A stretch of DNA of 64,000 bases from Planococcus salinus (GCF_003719725.1 NZ_RIAX01000002.1:1-64000); one strand, 5' to 3'; positions 25,821 to 35,258 are shown, counted from the stretch's first letter. Made by a program: numbers and translations. The notes: generated by a model not told the origin, from the sequence alone.

Positions 25821-27191
25821 TTAACAGCAGCCAGTACTCCCCGTGGAAACCGTCTGTTTTTCGCTGGATGGGAGATTGGCGGCGCAGACACCCGTCTCCG
25901 GCAAATCCAGTTCCACATTCCTTGCTGCCTGAAAATCTCCTGTCAAATAAGCAACAATAGAACGGACCTGTTCATAACCGGTGGCCATTAGAAAAGTCGG
26001 TGCACGGCCGTAACTTTTCATGCCGACAATGTAAAAATTCTTTTCGGGCTGCCTTAATTCCTGTTCTCCATGCGGACGGACTGTGCCGCAGCTGTGAAGG
26101 TTCGGGTCGATCAAAGGAGCCAGCGCCTCCACGCTTTCCGTCGCCGTATCAATACTCAGCCGCACTTCCCGCAAAAACGAAAAATCCGGACGGCTTCCTG
26201 TATTGACGATCAATTCATCCAGCCCCTGTACCGACTGGCTTTCCCCGTTCCGTTCCCCTTCAAGCGTAAGCGATTCCCCGTCTTTGATAACGTCGAAAAT
26301 ACGGTATGAGGTGAACACCTCAACTTGTCCGCTATCCACCAAATGATGAATGCGCGACCCCAATTCGCCCCGCGCCTGTAGCGCATCATTTTCCTGTCCG
26401 CCATAGGCTTCTTCCACTTTGTTCTTGCGCAGAATCCAAGGGATTTTCACATCAGGAGCCTCATCATTCAGTTCGGAAAGTTCCAAAATGGCATTGATGG
26501 CGGAATGTCCGCCTCCTATAACGGCGACTTGTTTGCCGGCAAACCGTGCACGATCTTTACCCTGGATATCAGGAATTCCATAAAAGATGTGATGCCGGAG
26601 ATTCCGTTCATTCTTTGTCGAAACGCCACTCGCACTCAACGAATTCGGTTGTCCCCAAGTCCCGGTCGCATCAATCACCGCTTTTGCTTCAATACGCTTT
26701 GCCGTTTCCCCCTTCTCTTCCACATACAACATAAACGGCAGAGTATCCCGGCCAGCTGTTTTCATTTTATCCTGGCCCTTTTTGCTGATGCCTTGGACAC
26801 GTGTATTGAGACGGATAAACGGCTGGATGTCCGGCAATGCAGCCAGTTTCTTGAGGTAATTCTCAACCAATTCCTGTCCGGCCGGCAGCTCGTTGTCCGC
26901 CGGAGCTGTCCATCCGGAACTTTCCAATAATTCACGGGCCACTTTGTCGATATTGTATTGCCAAGGGGAAAACAAGCGGACATGACCCCATTGCAAAACA
27001 TGATGGCCGATTGCTGGTCCAGCTTCGATTACCAGAAACTTTTCACCGGCTTTTGCCAGATGCGCGGCTGCTGCCAAACCGACCGGACCGGCACCTATGA
27101 TGACGACAGGCAAACCGTTCATTTCTTTTTCAGGCAACTCCAGATGGATCGGAAACGATTGTGTGGAGCAGCAGGCTGATTGGTTATTCAT
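25821..27191 (-). CDS. ArsO-like flavin-dependent monooxygenase
   Basis: The 456-residue protein has an FAD-binding Rossmann motif (VVIIGAGPVGLAAAAHLAKAG, about residues 28-48) and an NADPH-binding motif (QVAVIGGGHSAINAILEL, about 217-234). A GTWGQPN segment and the ending NFYIVGMKSYGRAPTFLMATGYEQ fit the flavin monooxygenase/ArsO group linked to arsenic resistance operons. Cysteine pairs close both ends (CC at 7-8 and a terminal CC), which could bind trivalent metalloid. It follows the MarR-type gene by 61 bases and is near arsC. The activity of ArsO proteins is not well defined. Confidence 0.8.
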   Translation of the reverse strand: MNNQSACCSTQSFPIHLELPEKEMNGLPVVIIGAGPVGLAAAAHLAKAGEKFLVIEAGPAIGHHVLQWGHVRLFSPWQYNIDKVARELLESSGWTAPADNELPAGQELVENYLKKLAALPDIQPFIRLNTRVQGISKKGQDKMKTAGRDTLPFMLYVEEKGETAKRIEAKAVIDATGTWGQPNSLSASGVSTKNERNLRHHIFYGIPDIQGKDRARFAGKQVAVIGGGHSAINAILELSELNDEAPDVKIPWILRKNKVEEAYGGQENDALQARGELGSRIHHLVDSGQVEVFTSYRIFDVIKDGESLTLEGERNGESQSVQGLDELIVNTGSRPDFSFLREVRLSIDTATESVEALAPLIDPNLHSCGTVRPHGEQELRQPEKNFYIVGMKSYGRAPTFLMATGYEQVRSIVAYLTGDFQAARNVELDLPETGVCAANLPSSEKQTVSTGSTGCC

Positions 27192-27252
27192 TCGAATTCC
27201 TCCTTATGATAACAAGTAGATAGAACTTGATTTTTGCAAATGTTATATTATC

Positions 27253-27702
27253 TTATTTCAGCACCGGTTGACAGCATACCGCCGATTTGGCCATTGCCTG
27301 ATTCAGCAGCTGCATGGATTGCAGGACGATATCACGCTCAAAATCATTCAGATGCGAGAAAATCTCTTCCAGATGGGATTCGATGCTTTCCTGGATGACA
27401 GTGGCTGCGTATTTCCCTTCTGTCGTTAACCGAAGGACATAGATTCGCTTGTCTTTTTCTGATGGCGTTTTCGCTACCAGCTTCATCTTCATCATCGTCT
27501 GAATCTGGCGGCTGAATGTAGAGAGGTCCGTGGCAAGTGCATCTGCCACTTCTTGCATGGATGGCGCTTCGCGTTTATCGATTTCATAAAGGATATGGCT
27601 TTGCACCAAACTGATCTCCATATCTCCGACCGTGCAGCAATTCTTGTTCAGTAAACCAAACCGTTTGACCATACTTTGAAAAAGTTCTCTTTTATTTTCC
27701 AT
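27253..27702 (-). CDS. MarR-family regulator with paired cysteines
   Basis: A 149-residue winged helix protein with recognition segment MQEVADALATDLSTFSRQIQTMMKMKLV and wing SEKDKRIYVLRLT. Two cysteine pairs, C22-C23 near the N-terminus and C143-C144 near the C-terminus, are unusual and could sense arsenite, other thiophilic metals or oxidants. The ATG follows AGAGGTG. It is the first gene of an operon with arsO, and a perfect 31-base palindrome lies 25 bases upstream of the start. It probably represses itself, arsO and perhaps the neighbouring arsC. Confidence 0.87.
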   Translation of the reverse strand: MENKRELFQSMVKRFGLLNKNCCTVGDMEISLVQSHILYEIDKREAPSMQEVADALATDLSTFSRQIQTMMKMKLVAKTPSEKDKRIYVLRLTTEGKYAATVIQESIESHLEEIFSHLNDFERDIVLQSMQLLNQAMAKSAVCCQPVLK

Positions 27703-27727
27703 GTTCTACACCTCTTCTACATCATAT

Positions 27728-27758
27728 AATTATTACTTGCAACTTGCAAGTAATAATT
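27728..27758. promoter_or_regulatory. Perfect 31-base operator palindrome upstream of the MarR/arsO operon
   Basis: The arms AATTATTACTTGCAA and TTGCAAGTAATAATT flank a single central C. The TTGCAA cores resemble the palindrome before the marR-paiAB operon. This is very probably the binding site of the adjacent MarR protein. Confidence 0.82.
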
Positions 27759-27767
27759 ACATAAAAA

Positions 27768-27789
27768 AAGAGCCCGATACTGAGCTCTT
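27768..27789 (-). terminator. Terminator of arsC
   Basis: AAGAGC and GCTCTT arms followed on the minus strand by TTTTT. It directly adjoins the MarR operator. Confidence 0.7.
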
Positions 27790-27887
27790 CCCTGTTTTTC
27801 CCTATAGGCGCGGGCTGATTCTTCTAATGCAATTCTATTCATTTCTAAATGCTGCAAACTCAGGATTGCAGAATCCCAACTGCCGCT

Positions 27888-28307
27888 TTACTCGCCTGTT
27901 TCAGCAAACCGGCGGATGCGCTGACCGATATCATCACGGACCGTTTGGAAAACCATCCATTTCTCTTCTTCCGTTCCTTGCGCTTTGGCCGGATCCACAA
28001 AGCCCCAATGGTCACGTTTTACATGAGGTGGAGTCATCGGGCATTTGTCGGCTGCATCGCCGCACAAGGTGACAACAAAGTCTGCATTGTTCAGAATGTC
28101 CAAATCAATGACATCAGAGGTTTGGCCGGAAATATCAATGTCCACTTCGTTCATCGCTTTGACTGCGTTCGGGTTCAGCCCGTGCGCTTCGATGCCGGCA
28201 CTCAGTACCTGCCAGTCATCTCCAAGAATTTCTTTCCCCCAGCCTTCCGCCATCTGGCTGCGGCAGGAGTTGCCCGTGCATAGGAAATACAATGTTTTTT
28301 TCGTCAT
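27888..28307 (-). CDS. arsC: Thioredoxin-coupled arsenate reductase
   Basis: The 139-residue protein has the low-molecular-weight phosphatase loop [14 protein letters not shown] with nucleophile C10, C15 and R16, and the redox pair C82 and C89 in LCGDAADKC. This is the complete triad of the Bacillus/Staphylococcus pI258-type ArsC, which reduces arsenate to arsenite with thioredoxin. A DP segment near residue 105 supplies the acid. The ATG follows AAAAGGGG. No arsB or acr3 exporter gene is present in the window, so arsenite export must be encoded elsewhere. Confidence 0.95.
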   Translation of the reverse strand: MTKKTLYFLCTGNSCRSQMAEGWGKEILGDDWQVLSAGIEAHGLNPNAVKAMNEVDIDISGQTSDVIDLDILNNADFVVTLCGDAADKCPMTPPHVKRDHWGFVDPAKAQGTEEEKWMVFQTVRDDIGQRIRRFAETGE

Positions 28308-28537
28308 GTAATAAAGCCCCTTTTAAATAAAGTAAATTTTTTCAGTGAATCGATATAGACCATGAAGCTGTTTTCCTATAGACCCTGAATTATCAGGATG
28401 ATGAGAATTCCAAGAAACAATCGCTTCACTAGTCGCACCTGATTCGCAGCTCCTGTTTCTCCTACTCCCTGATTCGTACCTGATGTGTACGGTTTTTTAT
28501 TGAATTTCTATTTAGTAATGTTTTAGAAGCTAACCAC

Positions 28538-28563
28538 AACATATCAGCATATGCTTATATGTT
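28538..28563. promoter_or_regulatory. ArsR/SmtB-type operator palindrome without adjacent regulator
   Basis: AACATAT-CA-GCATATGC-TT-ATATGTT is symmetric apart from its two dinucleotide spacers. Its shape resembles operators of the ArsR/SmtB family (CzrA, CadC). It lies 231 bases upstream of arsC and no ArsR-type gene is in the window. Confidence 0.5.
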
Positions 28564-28601
28564 CAACTGGATTTCTATACTTATTTCCATTTATGCATGA
28601 G

Positions 28602-28640
28602 AAAAGCACGGTCGATCCATGACGAACCGATTGTGCTTTT
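28602..28640 (-). terminator. Hairpin downstream of the AlkD-like gene
   Basis: AAAAGCAC pairs with GTGCTTTT; the inner CGGTCG/CGAACCG region adds partial pairing. It lies about 80 bases past the stop. Confidence 0.65.
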
Positions 28641-28720
28641 AACATGCTGTTTAAGTTGACTAATTTTTGCAGTACAGAATTAGTCAGCGGTTCTTTATTC
28701 ATTGCCGGGCAAAACGGGGG

Positions 28721-29431
28721 TTAACACCTTACAAACTTGCGTTTAAACCCGAGCCTTCCTTTTTCCATATCTTTTTGAATGCTGTCATAAGCATTCAGGA
28801 AACTGCTTTTTTTGTTTTCCCGTTTGACTTCGACTGTCCCTGTTTCTTTTGAGACCTCAATTGCCTTTTCGTTTAGTGGAATATACGAAACTCCTACGGT
28901 ATAGAGAAAGTTATTCATGGACGATTTCGTCCGCTCCGGCGAATCGTGGACCGTGTTTTTTACAAGATCGAGCATAGAGGAAATCTTGAGTTCCGAAAAT
29001 TCCTGGTCTTTGCGACTTCCCAAAAGCCAGCAATAGCAACTCCATCCCGCTGACATTCTCAGTTCTTCACCGCTTGCAATCCATTGATCGGCGACGTCTT
29101 GTGCGATGTCTGATTCAGATAAGGTGACAGCCACCACATAATCAGACAGCATATAAAAATAGGCACCATCCATCCAGCGATCATAATCCGCTTCCGTCAT
29201 CGTTTTCGGCTCTGCAATAATGCCGGCAAAATACATCGCATCATAGTTTCCTGTAGCGTAAAGTTCCTCCGCTAAAGGCTGGTTTGTTTTTATTTTCCGG
29301 GCAATCGGTTTCATGGCGCCCGTCGCTACTCCAAACAGCGGCTCATGAGCACCATTTGACAGGTACATTTTTTTCGTTCGTTCCTTGCCCAATGCTTCCA
29401 GTTCCTGCATAACGGTTCCAGCATCCATCAT
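28721..29431 (-). CDS. AlkD-like DNA alkylation repair protein
   Basis: The 236-residue protein is started at the ATG at 29431 (GAAAGGGAG upstream); the frame extends 309 bases further upstream but without a plausible start. It is all alpha-helical in character, with MYLSNGAHEPLFGVATGAMKPIARKIK near the N-terminus and SAGWSCYCWLLGSRKD, consistent with the HEAT-like repeat fold of the AlkC/AlkD group. This branch contains many proteins without proven glycosylase activity. It is a single gene followed by a hairpin. Confidence 0.8.
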   Translation of the reverse strand: MMDAGTVMQELEALGKERTKKMYLSNGAHEPLFGVATGAMKPIARKIKTNQPLAEELYATGNYDAMYFAGIIAEPKTMTEADYDRWMDGAYFYMLSDYVVAVTLSESDIAQDVADQWIASGEELRMSAGWSCYCWLLGSRKDQEFSELKISSMLDLVKNTVHDSPERTKSSMNNFLYTVGVSYIPLNEKAIEVSKETGTVEVKRENKKSSFLNAYDSIQKDMEKGRLGFKRKFVRC

Positions 29432-29623
29432 TTGGCACTCCCTTTCATATCCTGAGCTCATATTTAGTTGGCAAAACCAATATACAATTTTTTCAACGTT
29501 CCTTGTTTTCAATTTTACCGTAGAAGAACCATTTAATTCTATCCTCAATAAACGCTTCTCTGTTTTAACCCTGAAATAATTTCTGCAATTAACCAGAATA
29601 CTTAGTTTCAGCCAATAAAGCGA

Positions 29624-29660
29624 AAAAGCAAGGACTTCATTTGACGAAGTCCTTGCTTTT
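29624..29660. terminator. Terminator of the SDR gene
   Basis: Perfect 15-base arms AAAAGCAAGGACTTC and GAAGTCCTTGCTTTT with a 7-base loop, four bases before the SDR stop codon. Confidence 0.85.
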
Positions 29661-29663
29661 CTT

Positions 29664-30533
29664 TCAATAAGGAGTGCCTCCATTAATATGGAGAACTTGA
29701 CCGGTAACATAAGAAGCGTCATCCGAAGCAAGATATACATAGCCTCCAGCTAATTCGTCCGGTTGTCCGGGACGCTTCATAGGCGTTCCAAATGCACCGG
29801 ATTTGCCGAATCCTTCCACTTTGTCCTCCGGAAATGACGCCGGAATCAGCGGTGTCCAGATCGGCCCCGGAGCCACAGCATTCACCCGAATCCCCTCTTC
29901 TGCCAATGAACCGGAAAGTGAGCGCGTAAAGGCTAAAATAGCTCCTTTTGTCGCAGAGTAGTCAATCATCGTCGGCGCCCCTTGAAATGCAGTGATGGAA
30001 GTGGTGTTGACAATGGAACTGCCTGCTTTTAAATGCTGAAGAGCTGCCTTTGTTATGTGGAACATACCGAAGATGTTGGTTCGGAATGTACGTTCCAGCT
30101 GCTCTGCCGGCAACTCTTTTAACGATGGCTGTTCATGTTGCTCCCCGGCATTGTTTACCAGGATATCCAATTTTCCAAATTCAGCAATCACTTTGTCAAC
30201 AGCATCTTTGCAGAAAGTTTCATCGCCGATGTCTCCCGCAATCAACAGGCATCGTCTGCCTTCTTGTTCGACATACTTCTTGGTTTCTTCCGCATCTTCG
30301 TGTTCATCAAGATAGGCGATTGCGACATCGGCGCCTTCTTTTGCAAAGGCAACCGCAACTGCCCGTCCAATTCCGCTGTCTCCACCGGTGATCAAAGCCG
30401 TTTTTTCCGGCAACCGATGAGCCTGTCCCGCTAAATTTTTCTTGAAATCCGGCCGTGGATCCATCTCGTTTTCAAATCCCGGCTGGCGGCTCTGCTCTTG
30501 GGCTGGAATGTTTTCAGGTTTTTCATTTTTCAT
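29664..30533 (-). CDS. Short-chain dehydrogenase/reductase (general stress protein 39-like)
   Basis: The 289-residue SDR starts at ATG 30533, preceded by AGGAGGA. After a 40-residue hydrophilic extension (QPGFENEMDPRPDF), the Rossmann motif TALITGGDSGIGRAVA binds the cofactor. NNAG follows, and the catalytic Ser-Tyr-Lys set is visible in TTSITAFQGAPTMIDYSATKGAI. The extension with MDPRPDF is typical of the YdaD/YhdF/YhxC general stress group in Bacillus. Substrate unknown. Confidence 0.92.
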   Translation of the reverse strand: MKNEKPENIPAQEQSRQPGFENEMDPRPDFKKNLAGQAHRLPEKTALITGGDSGIGRAVAVAFAKEGADVAIAYLDEHEDAEETKKYVEQEGRRCLLIAGDIGDETFCKDAVDKVIAEFGKLDILVNNAGEQHEQPSLKELPAEQLERTFRTNIFGMFHITKAALQHLKAGSSIVNTTSITAFQGAPTMIDYSATKGAILAFTRSLSGSLAEEGIRVNAVAPGPIWTPLIPASFPEDKVEGFGKSGAFGTPMKRPGQPDELAGGYVYLASDDASYVTGQVLHINGGTPY

Positions 30534-30664
30534 CAAAAATCCTCCTTAACAGTTTACTATTTTTTGTTTTCCCCAATTCTTTTTTTAAAAACGAAAACAA
30601 ATTTTTTGCGACTACATATTTACTGTACAACAAAGGAAATAAGGGATTTTTGCACGAGCTGTTT

Positions 30665-31513
30665 TCAGTTGCTTTCCCAATTCAATTCAATGGTCGAGTG
30701 GGAAATCTGAAGTCCGGAAGTCGCTTCTCTTATCTTGTCTTTAATTGCGTCGGAGTCATCAAAATCGCTCTTTTTAACTAAAAGGTGCAAATTCAAGGCA
30801 TTTTCTTCCCCGTCAATTGACCAAATATATAGATGTTGGACACTTAAAACACCCGGTATATTTTCAATCGTGGATTGAACCTTTTCGACATCGACTCCTT
30901 CAGGTACTCCTTCTAACAATATCTTCAATGTTTTAACCAAGTTACGAATCACGTTTACCACAATAAACAACGCAATAGCGATTGATAAAATAGGGTCCAA
31001 AATATGAATGTCTTTAAACAGTAAAACTATGCCTACAATTAGAACTGCCACCCATCCCAAAACATCTTCCAGCATATGCCAAGACAGAGCTCCCTCATTT
31101 ACGGATTTCCCTTTATGAAGCCGGAAAGCCGCATACCCATTTAACAGTACACCGGCAATCGCAAACCAGATCATTCCTAGTGCATTGGAATGCTCTGGGT
31201 TAAACAGTAAAGGTACAGCTTGAAAAAAAATATAAATAGAACCAGCTATTAAAACAATGGCATTGATTAACGCTCCTAAAAGTGAAAATCGTTGGTACCC
31301 GAATGAAAAATTTTCGTCCTTATCTTTATTTGAAAATCGTTGCAAAAACCACGAAAGTCCTAATGCAACGGCATCTCCAAAATCATGGATAGCATCGGAC
31401 ATAATGGCGACACTATTGGTAAATAAACCACCAATAAATTCTCCAATTGAAAATAAAAGATTAATCAGGAAAGCTAATCTTATATTTTTTGAGGACTTCT
31501 GAAATTTTGCCAT
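30665..31513 (-). CDS. CDF-family divalent metal exporter (CzcD-like)
   Basis: The 282-residue transporter starts at ATG 31513 after GAGGAGGGG. Six transmembrane helices are visible, with metal-site residues in helix II (SDAIHDFGDA) and helix V (HMLEDVLG), and a cytoplasmic C-terminal domain with QHLYIWSIDGEENALNLHLLV. HD/ED pairs fit zinc/cobalt/cadmium proton antiporters of the CzcD type. No regulator gene is adjacent. It sits between the arsenic and copper genes, consistent with a multi-metal resistance region. Confidence 0.92.
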   Translation of the reverse strand: MAKFQKSSKNIRLAFLINLLFSIGEFIGGLFTNSVAIMSDAIHDFGDAVALGLSWFLQRFSNKDKDENFSFGYQRFSLLGALINAIVLIAGSIYIFFQAVPLLFNPEHSNALGMIWFAIAGVLLNGYAAFRLHKGKSVNEGALSWHMLEDVLGWVAVLIVGIVLLFKDIHILDPILSIAIALFIVVNVIRNLVKTLKILLEGVPEGVDVEKVQSTIENIPGVLSVQHLYIWSIDGEENALNLHLLVKKSDFDDSDAIKDKIREATSGLQISHSTIELNWESN

Positions 31514-31686
31514 TAAATTCCCCTCCTCTTCAACTTTTCGTACCATAAGAAATCCATCAATCTCTATAAACTAACATCATCACTTTTTCATTTTGATAAA
31601 TAATCTTATTCTTCCTTTCCCTTAAGATTAAACAATATTCTCCTCCTGTCAGCTCAATTCATCTATAAACCAATAGCGGGAGATGT

Positions 31687-31726
31687 GTTTAGGTTCGTTG
31701 CAATCGGAAATTATATAACTAAACAG
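31687..31726 (+). repeat. Conserved upstream element of DUF1259 copy 2
   Basis: Counterpart of 25071-25110 (31 of 40 positions identical, sharing AATCGGAAATTA). A -10-like TATAAC at 31714-31719 lies inside it. Confidence 0.6.
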
Positions 31727-31792
31727 CTCCAAAACCAGAGCTTTAAAGAAGAGTTGAAAAAGAACAAAATGGAAAAAAAGGAGAGGTTGCAA

Positions 31793-32185
31793 ATGGCTGA
31801 TATTGAAAAAATTGCGAAGCGGTTTGGTGAAATATTAGGAGTAGAAGCAGAACCGGAAGACGGAATGGTGGAAGCATCAAAACCCAGGAATTTGGATGTC
31901 AAGGTTCAGGGACGGCCATTTCGAAGTGAAACAAGCATGGAAATTCACTTTGAATCTTTAGAAGAGGATGGGACTGCACTGAATCATGCCGAAATTGTTT
32001 TACTGCCGGAAGAAATACCTGATTTTACAGCAGCTTTAGGAAAAAACAATTTGCCGATTTCTGCTCTTCACAATCATTGGCTTTTTGCAGAGCCCAGCAT
32101 TATGTATCTTCATGTACAATCGGTGGAAAAACCGGAAGAGTTTGCACAAAAGTTGGCTGATTCTTTCAAGGTCCTAAAAAAATAA
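31793..32185 (+). CDS. DUF1259-like small protein, copy 2
   Basis: The 130-residue protein starts at ATG 31793 after AAAGGAGAGG. It is nearly identical to the protein at 25168-25560, with about a dozen conservative substitutions, and keeps the HNHW and EPSIMYLHVQ motifs. Such close paralogues with partly conserved upstream sequence but unrelated flanking genes indicate a recent single-gene duplication or conversion. Function unknown; the location between a metal exporter and the copper operon points to metal stress. Confidence 0.8.
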   Translation: MADIEKIAKRFGEILGVEAEPEDGMVEASKPRNLDVKVQGRPFRSETSMEIHFESLEEDGTALNHAEIVLLPEEIPDFTAALGKNNLPISALHNHWLFAEPSIMYLHVQSVEKPEEFAQKLADSFKVLKK

Positions 32186-32268
32186 GACAATTTTCTTAAG
32201 ATTATTATTGAAAGACCGATTACCAGTAAGATCAATCTGGTAGTTTAAGGCATATACAAATCTTTTTT

Positions 32269-32320
32269 ACAGGTTGCTTGATTTCCGGATACTTCCGGAG
32301 CAGGCATCCTGTTTTTTTTC
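32269..32320 (+). terminator. Terminator after DUF1259 copy 2
   Basis: ACAGG/CCTGT outer and CCGGA/TCCGG inner arms followed by eight T. Confidence 0.65.
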
Positions 32321-32466
32321 TGATTCAGTTTACTTTATGGGATAACGGAAAAGAAGCATTGCATCGGCGGGTTGTGCTGACGGCTTTTCTCCTGACACCC
32401 GCAAGGCGAAGGCTCTTGCCGGATTTTGTCTATACCGATCAACATTTTTAAGAAATCAATAAAAAA

Positions 32467-32505
32467 GCTGCACATGAAAGTCATTTCGACGACTTTCTGT
32501 ACAGC
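32467..32505 (-). terminator. Terminator of copA
   Basis: GAAAGTC/GACTTTC inner and GCTG/CAGC outer arms, followed on the minus strand by six T. Confidence 0.78.
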
Positions 32506-32552
32506 CTCCCATATGCATTTAAGGTCGCTCAGTCAACGCATAATACAGTAAA

Positions 32553-34982
32553 TCACTTTTGCATTCTTACCCGCTGCAGCCGCAGTGAGTTCAGGACGAC
32601 CGATACGGAACTGAATGCCATGGCAGCACCGGCCACCCACGGTGCGAGAAGACCGATTGCCGCAATTGGAATTCCCACCGTGTTGTAGGCGAATGCCCAG
32701 AACAGATTCTGTTTGATGTTGCGCATTGTTTTGCGGCTCATGATGATTGCATCTGCAATGCTGTTCAAGTCGCCTCGGATCAGCGTAATGTCGGCCGCTT
32801 CCATCGCCACGTCGGTACCCGTACCGATGGCCATGCCGATATCAGCCGTTGCAAGTGCCGGCGCGTCATTGATGCCGTCGCCGACCATCGCCACTTTCTT
32901 GCCCTGCTGCTGCAGTTTCTTCACTTCATCCGCTTTGCCTTCCGGCAGCACTTCCGAAATCACCGCGTCGACGCCGACTTCCTTGCCGATCGCCTGTGCC
33001 GTCCGCTCGTTGTCGCCCGTCATCATGATGACGTTTATGCCCATTTCCTGAAGGCGTGCGATGGCGCCGCGGGAAGTCTCTTTAATGGTATCCGCAACGG
33101 CCACCAATCCGGCATACTCACCGTTGACCGCAGCCAGCATCGCCGTTTTGCCTTCGCTTTCCAACACTTCCATTTCAGACATAACCGCTGAAACATCAAT
33201 ACCGTATTGCTGCATCAGCTTGCGTGTTCCGATGATGACGCCTTGCCCGGAAACCGTCGCCTGCACCCCGTGACCCGGGATGGCTTCGAAAAACTGGACT
33301 TTGCCAAGTGCGATGCCTTTGTCCTGGATTCCTTCCACGATGGCTTGTGCCAATGGATGCTCTGACTGCTTTTCGGCTGCTCCGATGAGTGACAGGAAGT
33401 GCTCTTCGTTTTGTCCATCAGCAACTAAAACATTCGTCAACACCGGTTTCCCGTGCGTCACCGTACCCGTCTTATCGACGACCACCGTGTCGATGCCTTG
33501 CGTCTGCTCTAAATGTTCCCCACCTTTGAACAAGACGCCCATTTCCGCTGACCGGCCGGAACCCGCCATGATGGAAGTCGGCGTTGCGAGACCGAGCGCA
33601 CACGGGCAGGCAATGACCAAAACTGCGATCAACACTTCAAGTGCCGGTGTGAAATTCCCTGGCTGGACAAGGAAAAACCAAACCAGGAACGTGATAAAGG
33701 CAATTCCGACCACAATCGGAACGAAAATACCGGAAATTTTGTCGGCCATTCGCTGGATCGGTGCTTTTGTTCCCTGCGCGTCTTCCACCACTTTGATGAT
33801 TTGCGCGAGCGCAGTGTCGCGTCCCACTTTCGTTGCTTTCATTTGAATAAAGCCATTGCTGTTGACCGTTGAACCATAGAGCAGATCGCCTGCCGCTTTA
33901 TCGACCGGCAAACTTTCGCCCGTCAGCATGGATTCATCGACGGCCGTGGTCCCTTCGAACACTTCGCCGTCCACCGGAATCTTTTCACCGGGCTTGACCA
34001 AAATGGTGTCACCGATTACCACTTCTTCCAACGGCACTACTGTTTCAGCCCCATTACGTACAACTGTTGCCGTTTTCGCCTGAAGGCCCATCAGTTTCTT
34101 GATCGCTTCAGATGAACGGCCTTTCGCTTTCGCTTCGAACAATTTACCCAATACGATCAGGGTAATCAATACCGCACTGGTTTCAAAGTACAGCTGCGCC
34201 GCGTGAGGCGAACCGGCGTGAATAACCGCCTGGTAAACACTGTAGAAATAAGCCGCCGAGGTCCCCATCGCGACCAGCACGTCCATATTGGCGCTGCCGT
34301 TGCGGAGGGCTTTATAGGCCCCGACATAGAACTGCTTCCCGATGATGAATTGCACCGGAGTCGCCAGCAGCATCTGAACCCACGGATTCATCAGGATTTC
34401 CGGAACGTATAAAAATGAAGTAAAGGAAAAATGGCCCACCATCGTCCACAGTAAAGGCAGAGACAGAATGGCTGACGCAATGAACTTCCATTTCTGCTCC
34501 TGGATGGCTTTTTCACGGTAATCCACTTTTTCTGTGTCTTCCTGGTGCTGATGAGCGCCGTAACCCAGTTTTTCCACTTTCGCGATGATGTCGCCAACCG
34601 TCACTTCAGACGGATTGAATTCAATCGTCGCTTTTTCAAGCGCCAGATTAACATTCGCCGCTGTCACTCCACCCAGTCTGTTCAACCCTTTTTCAACACG
34701 GGTCGAGCACGCCGCACACGTCATCCCGGTGATATCAAATTCCGCTTTCTGTTTGACGACGCCGTAACCGAGCGCGTCGATTTTCTTTTCAAAATCCGCT
34801 TCAGTGAGCTTACTGGAATCGTACTGGATCGATGACTTTTCAAGCGCAAGGTTAACGCTCGCCCGTTCGACGCCATCCATTTTGTTCAACCCTTTTTCGA
34901 TGCGGGTTGCACACGCCGCACAGGTCATCCCGGTGATTTGAAAATTTGCTTCTTTTGTTGTTTCTTTTGTTGCTGTCGCCAT
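32553..34982 (-). CDS. copA: Copper-exporting P1B-type ATPase
   Basis: The 809-residue pump starts at ATG 34982 with GAGGAGAG upstream. It has two N-terminal heavy-metal-associated domains (CxxC at C21/C24 and C89/C92), eight transmembrane helices, the actuator motif TGES, the ion-site motif CPC in [13 protein letters not shown], the phosphorylation site DKTGT, the nucleotide-domain SEHPLA, and [10 protein letters not shown]. This is the full P1B-1 set for Cu(I) export from the cytoplasm. copZ and csoR lie immediately upstream. A CsoR-like box lies 19-36 bases before the start, so copA can be regulated separately from copZ. Confidence 0.97.
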   Translation of the reverse strand: MATATKETTKEANFQITGMTCAACATRIEKGLNKMDGVERASVNLALEKSSIQYDSSKLTEADFEKKIDALGYGVVKQKAEFDITGMTCAACSTRVEKGLNRLGGVTAANVNLALEKATIEFNPSEVTVGDIIAKVEKLGYGAHQHQEDTEKVDYREKAIQEQKWKFIASAILSLPLLWTMVGHFSFTSFLYVPEILMNPWVQMLLATPVQFIIGKQFYVGAYKALRNGSANMDVLVAMGTSAAYFYSVYQAVIHAGSPHAAQLYFETSAVLITLIVLGKLFEAKAKGRSSEAIKKLMGLQAKTATVVRNGAETVVPLEEVVIGDTILVKPGEKIPVDGEVFEGTTAVDESMLTGESLPVDKAAGDLLYGSTVNSNGFIQMKATKVGRDTALAQIIKVVEDAQGTKAPIQRMADKISGIFVPIVVGIAFITFLVWFFLVQPGNFTPALEVLIAVLVIACPCALGLATPTSIMAGSGRSAEMGVLFKGGEHLEQTQGIDTVVVDKTGTVTHGKPVLTNVLVADGQNEEHFLSLIGAAEKQSEHPLAQAIVEGIQDKGIALGKVQFFEAIPGHGVQATVSGQGVIIGTRKLMQQYGIDVSAVMSEMEVLESEGKTAMLAAVNGEYAGLVAVADTIKETSRGAIARLQEMGINVIMMTGDNERTAQAIGKEVGVDAVISEVLPEGKADEVKKLQQQGKKVAMVGDGINDAPALATADIGMAIGTGTDVAMEAADITLIRGDLNSIADAIIMSRKTMRNIKQNLFWAFAYNTVGIPIAAIGLLAPWVAGAAMAFSSVSVVLNSLRLQRVRMQK

Positions 34983-35000
34983 GATTCTCTCCTCCTCCGC

Positions 35001-35018
35001 ATACTGCATGGGGGTATA
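35001..35018 (-). promoter_or_regulatory. CsoR-like box before copA
   Basis: ATACTGCATGGGGGTATA resembles the copper-responsive CsoR consensus with a G run and TAC/GTA flanks. It lies in the copZ-copA gap, downstream of a hairpin, so it probably controls a copA-specific promoter. Confidence 0.65.
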
Positions 35019-35033
35019 TTTTATTTAAAAGAG

Positions 35034-35056
35034 AAGAGTGCTGAAAGAGCACTCTT
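35034..35056 (-). terminator. Intra-operon hairpin after copZ
   Basis: AAGAGTGC/GCACTCTT arms overlap the copZ stop codon and are followed on the minus strand by CTTCTCTTTT. It may partly terminate and set the copZ to copA ratio. Confidence 0.65.
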
Positions 35057-35258
35057 ATACGACGTCATACCCTTGGTCTTCGATTGTTTCCTTGATTTCG
35101 CCCAGTGATGTTTTGCTGTCATCGTAATTTACGGCAACCTGACCGCTTTCAAGATCCACTTTTACTGTTGAAACGCCTTGAAGTTCCCCTACACTCGATT
35201 CAACTGCATTGACGCAGTGTGCACATGACATACCTTCTACTTTTAATGTTTCATTCAT
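35055..35258 (-). CDS. copZ: Copper chaperone CopZ
   Basis: The 67-residue single HMA domain has the copper site MSCAHC (C12 and C15) and the Bacillus CopZ sequence pattern ending in IEDQGYDVV. It carries Cu(I) in the cytoplasm to CopA and to the CsoR repressor. The ATG follows GAGGAGG. A CsoR-like box lies 37-55 bases upstream. It is separated from copA by a hairpin and a second box. Confidence 0.96.
   Translation of the reverse strand: MNETLKVEGMSCAHCVNAVESSVGELQGVSTVKVDLESGQVAVNYDDSKTSLGEIKETIEDQGYDVV

Larger units (their letters stand above)
28308..28720. other. Intergenic gap upstream of arsC
   Basis: No gene is supported. It holds an ArsR/SmtB-type palindrome at 28538-28563 and a terminator at 28602-28640. 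Confidence 0.5.
32186..32552. other. Convergent gap between DUF1259 copy 2 and copA
   Basis: Two hairpins (32269-32320 and 32467-32505) account for about a quarter of this gap. The rest shows no gene. Confidence 0.5.
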
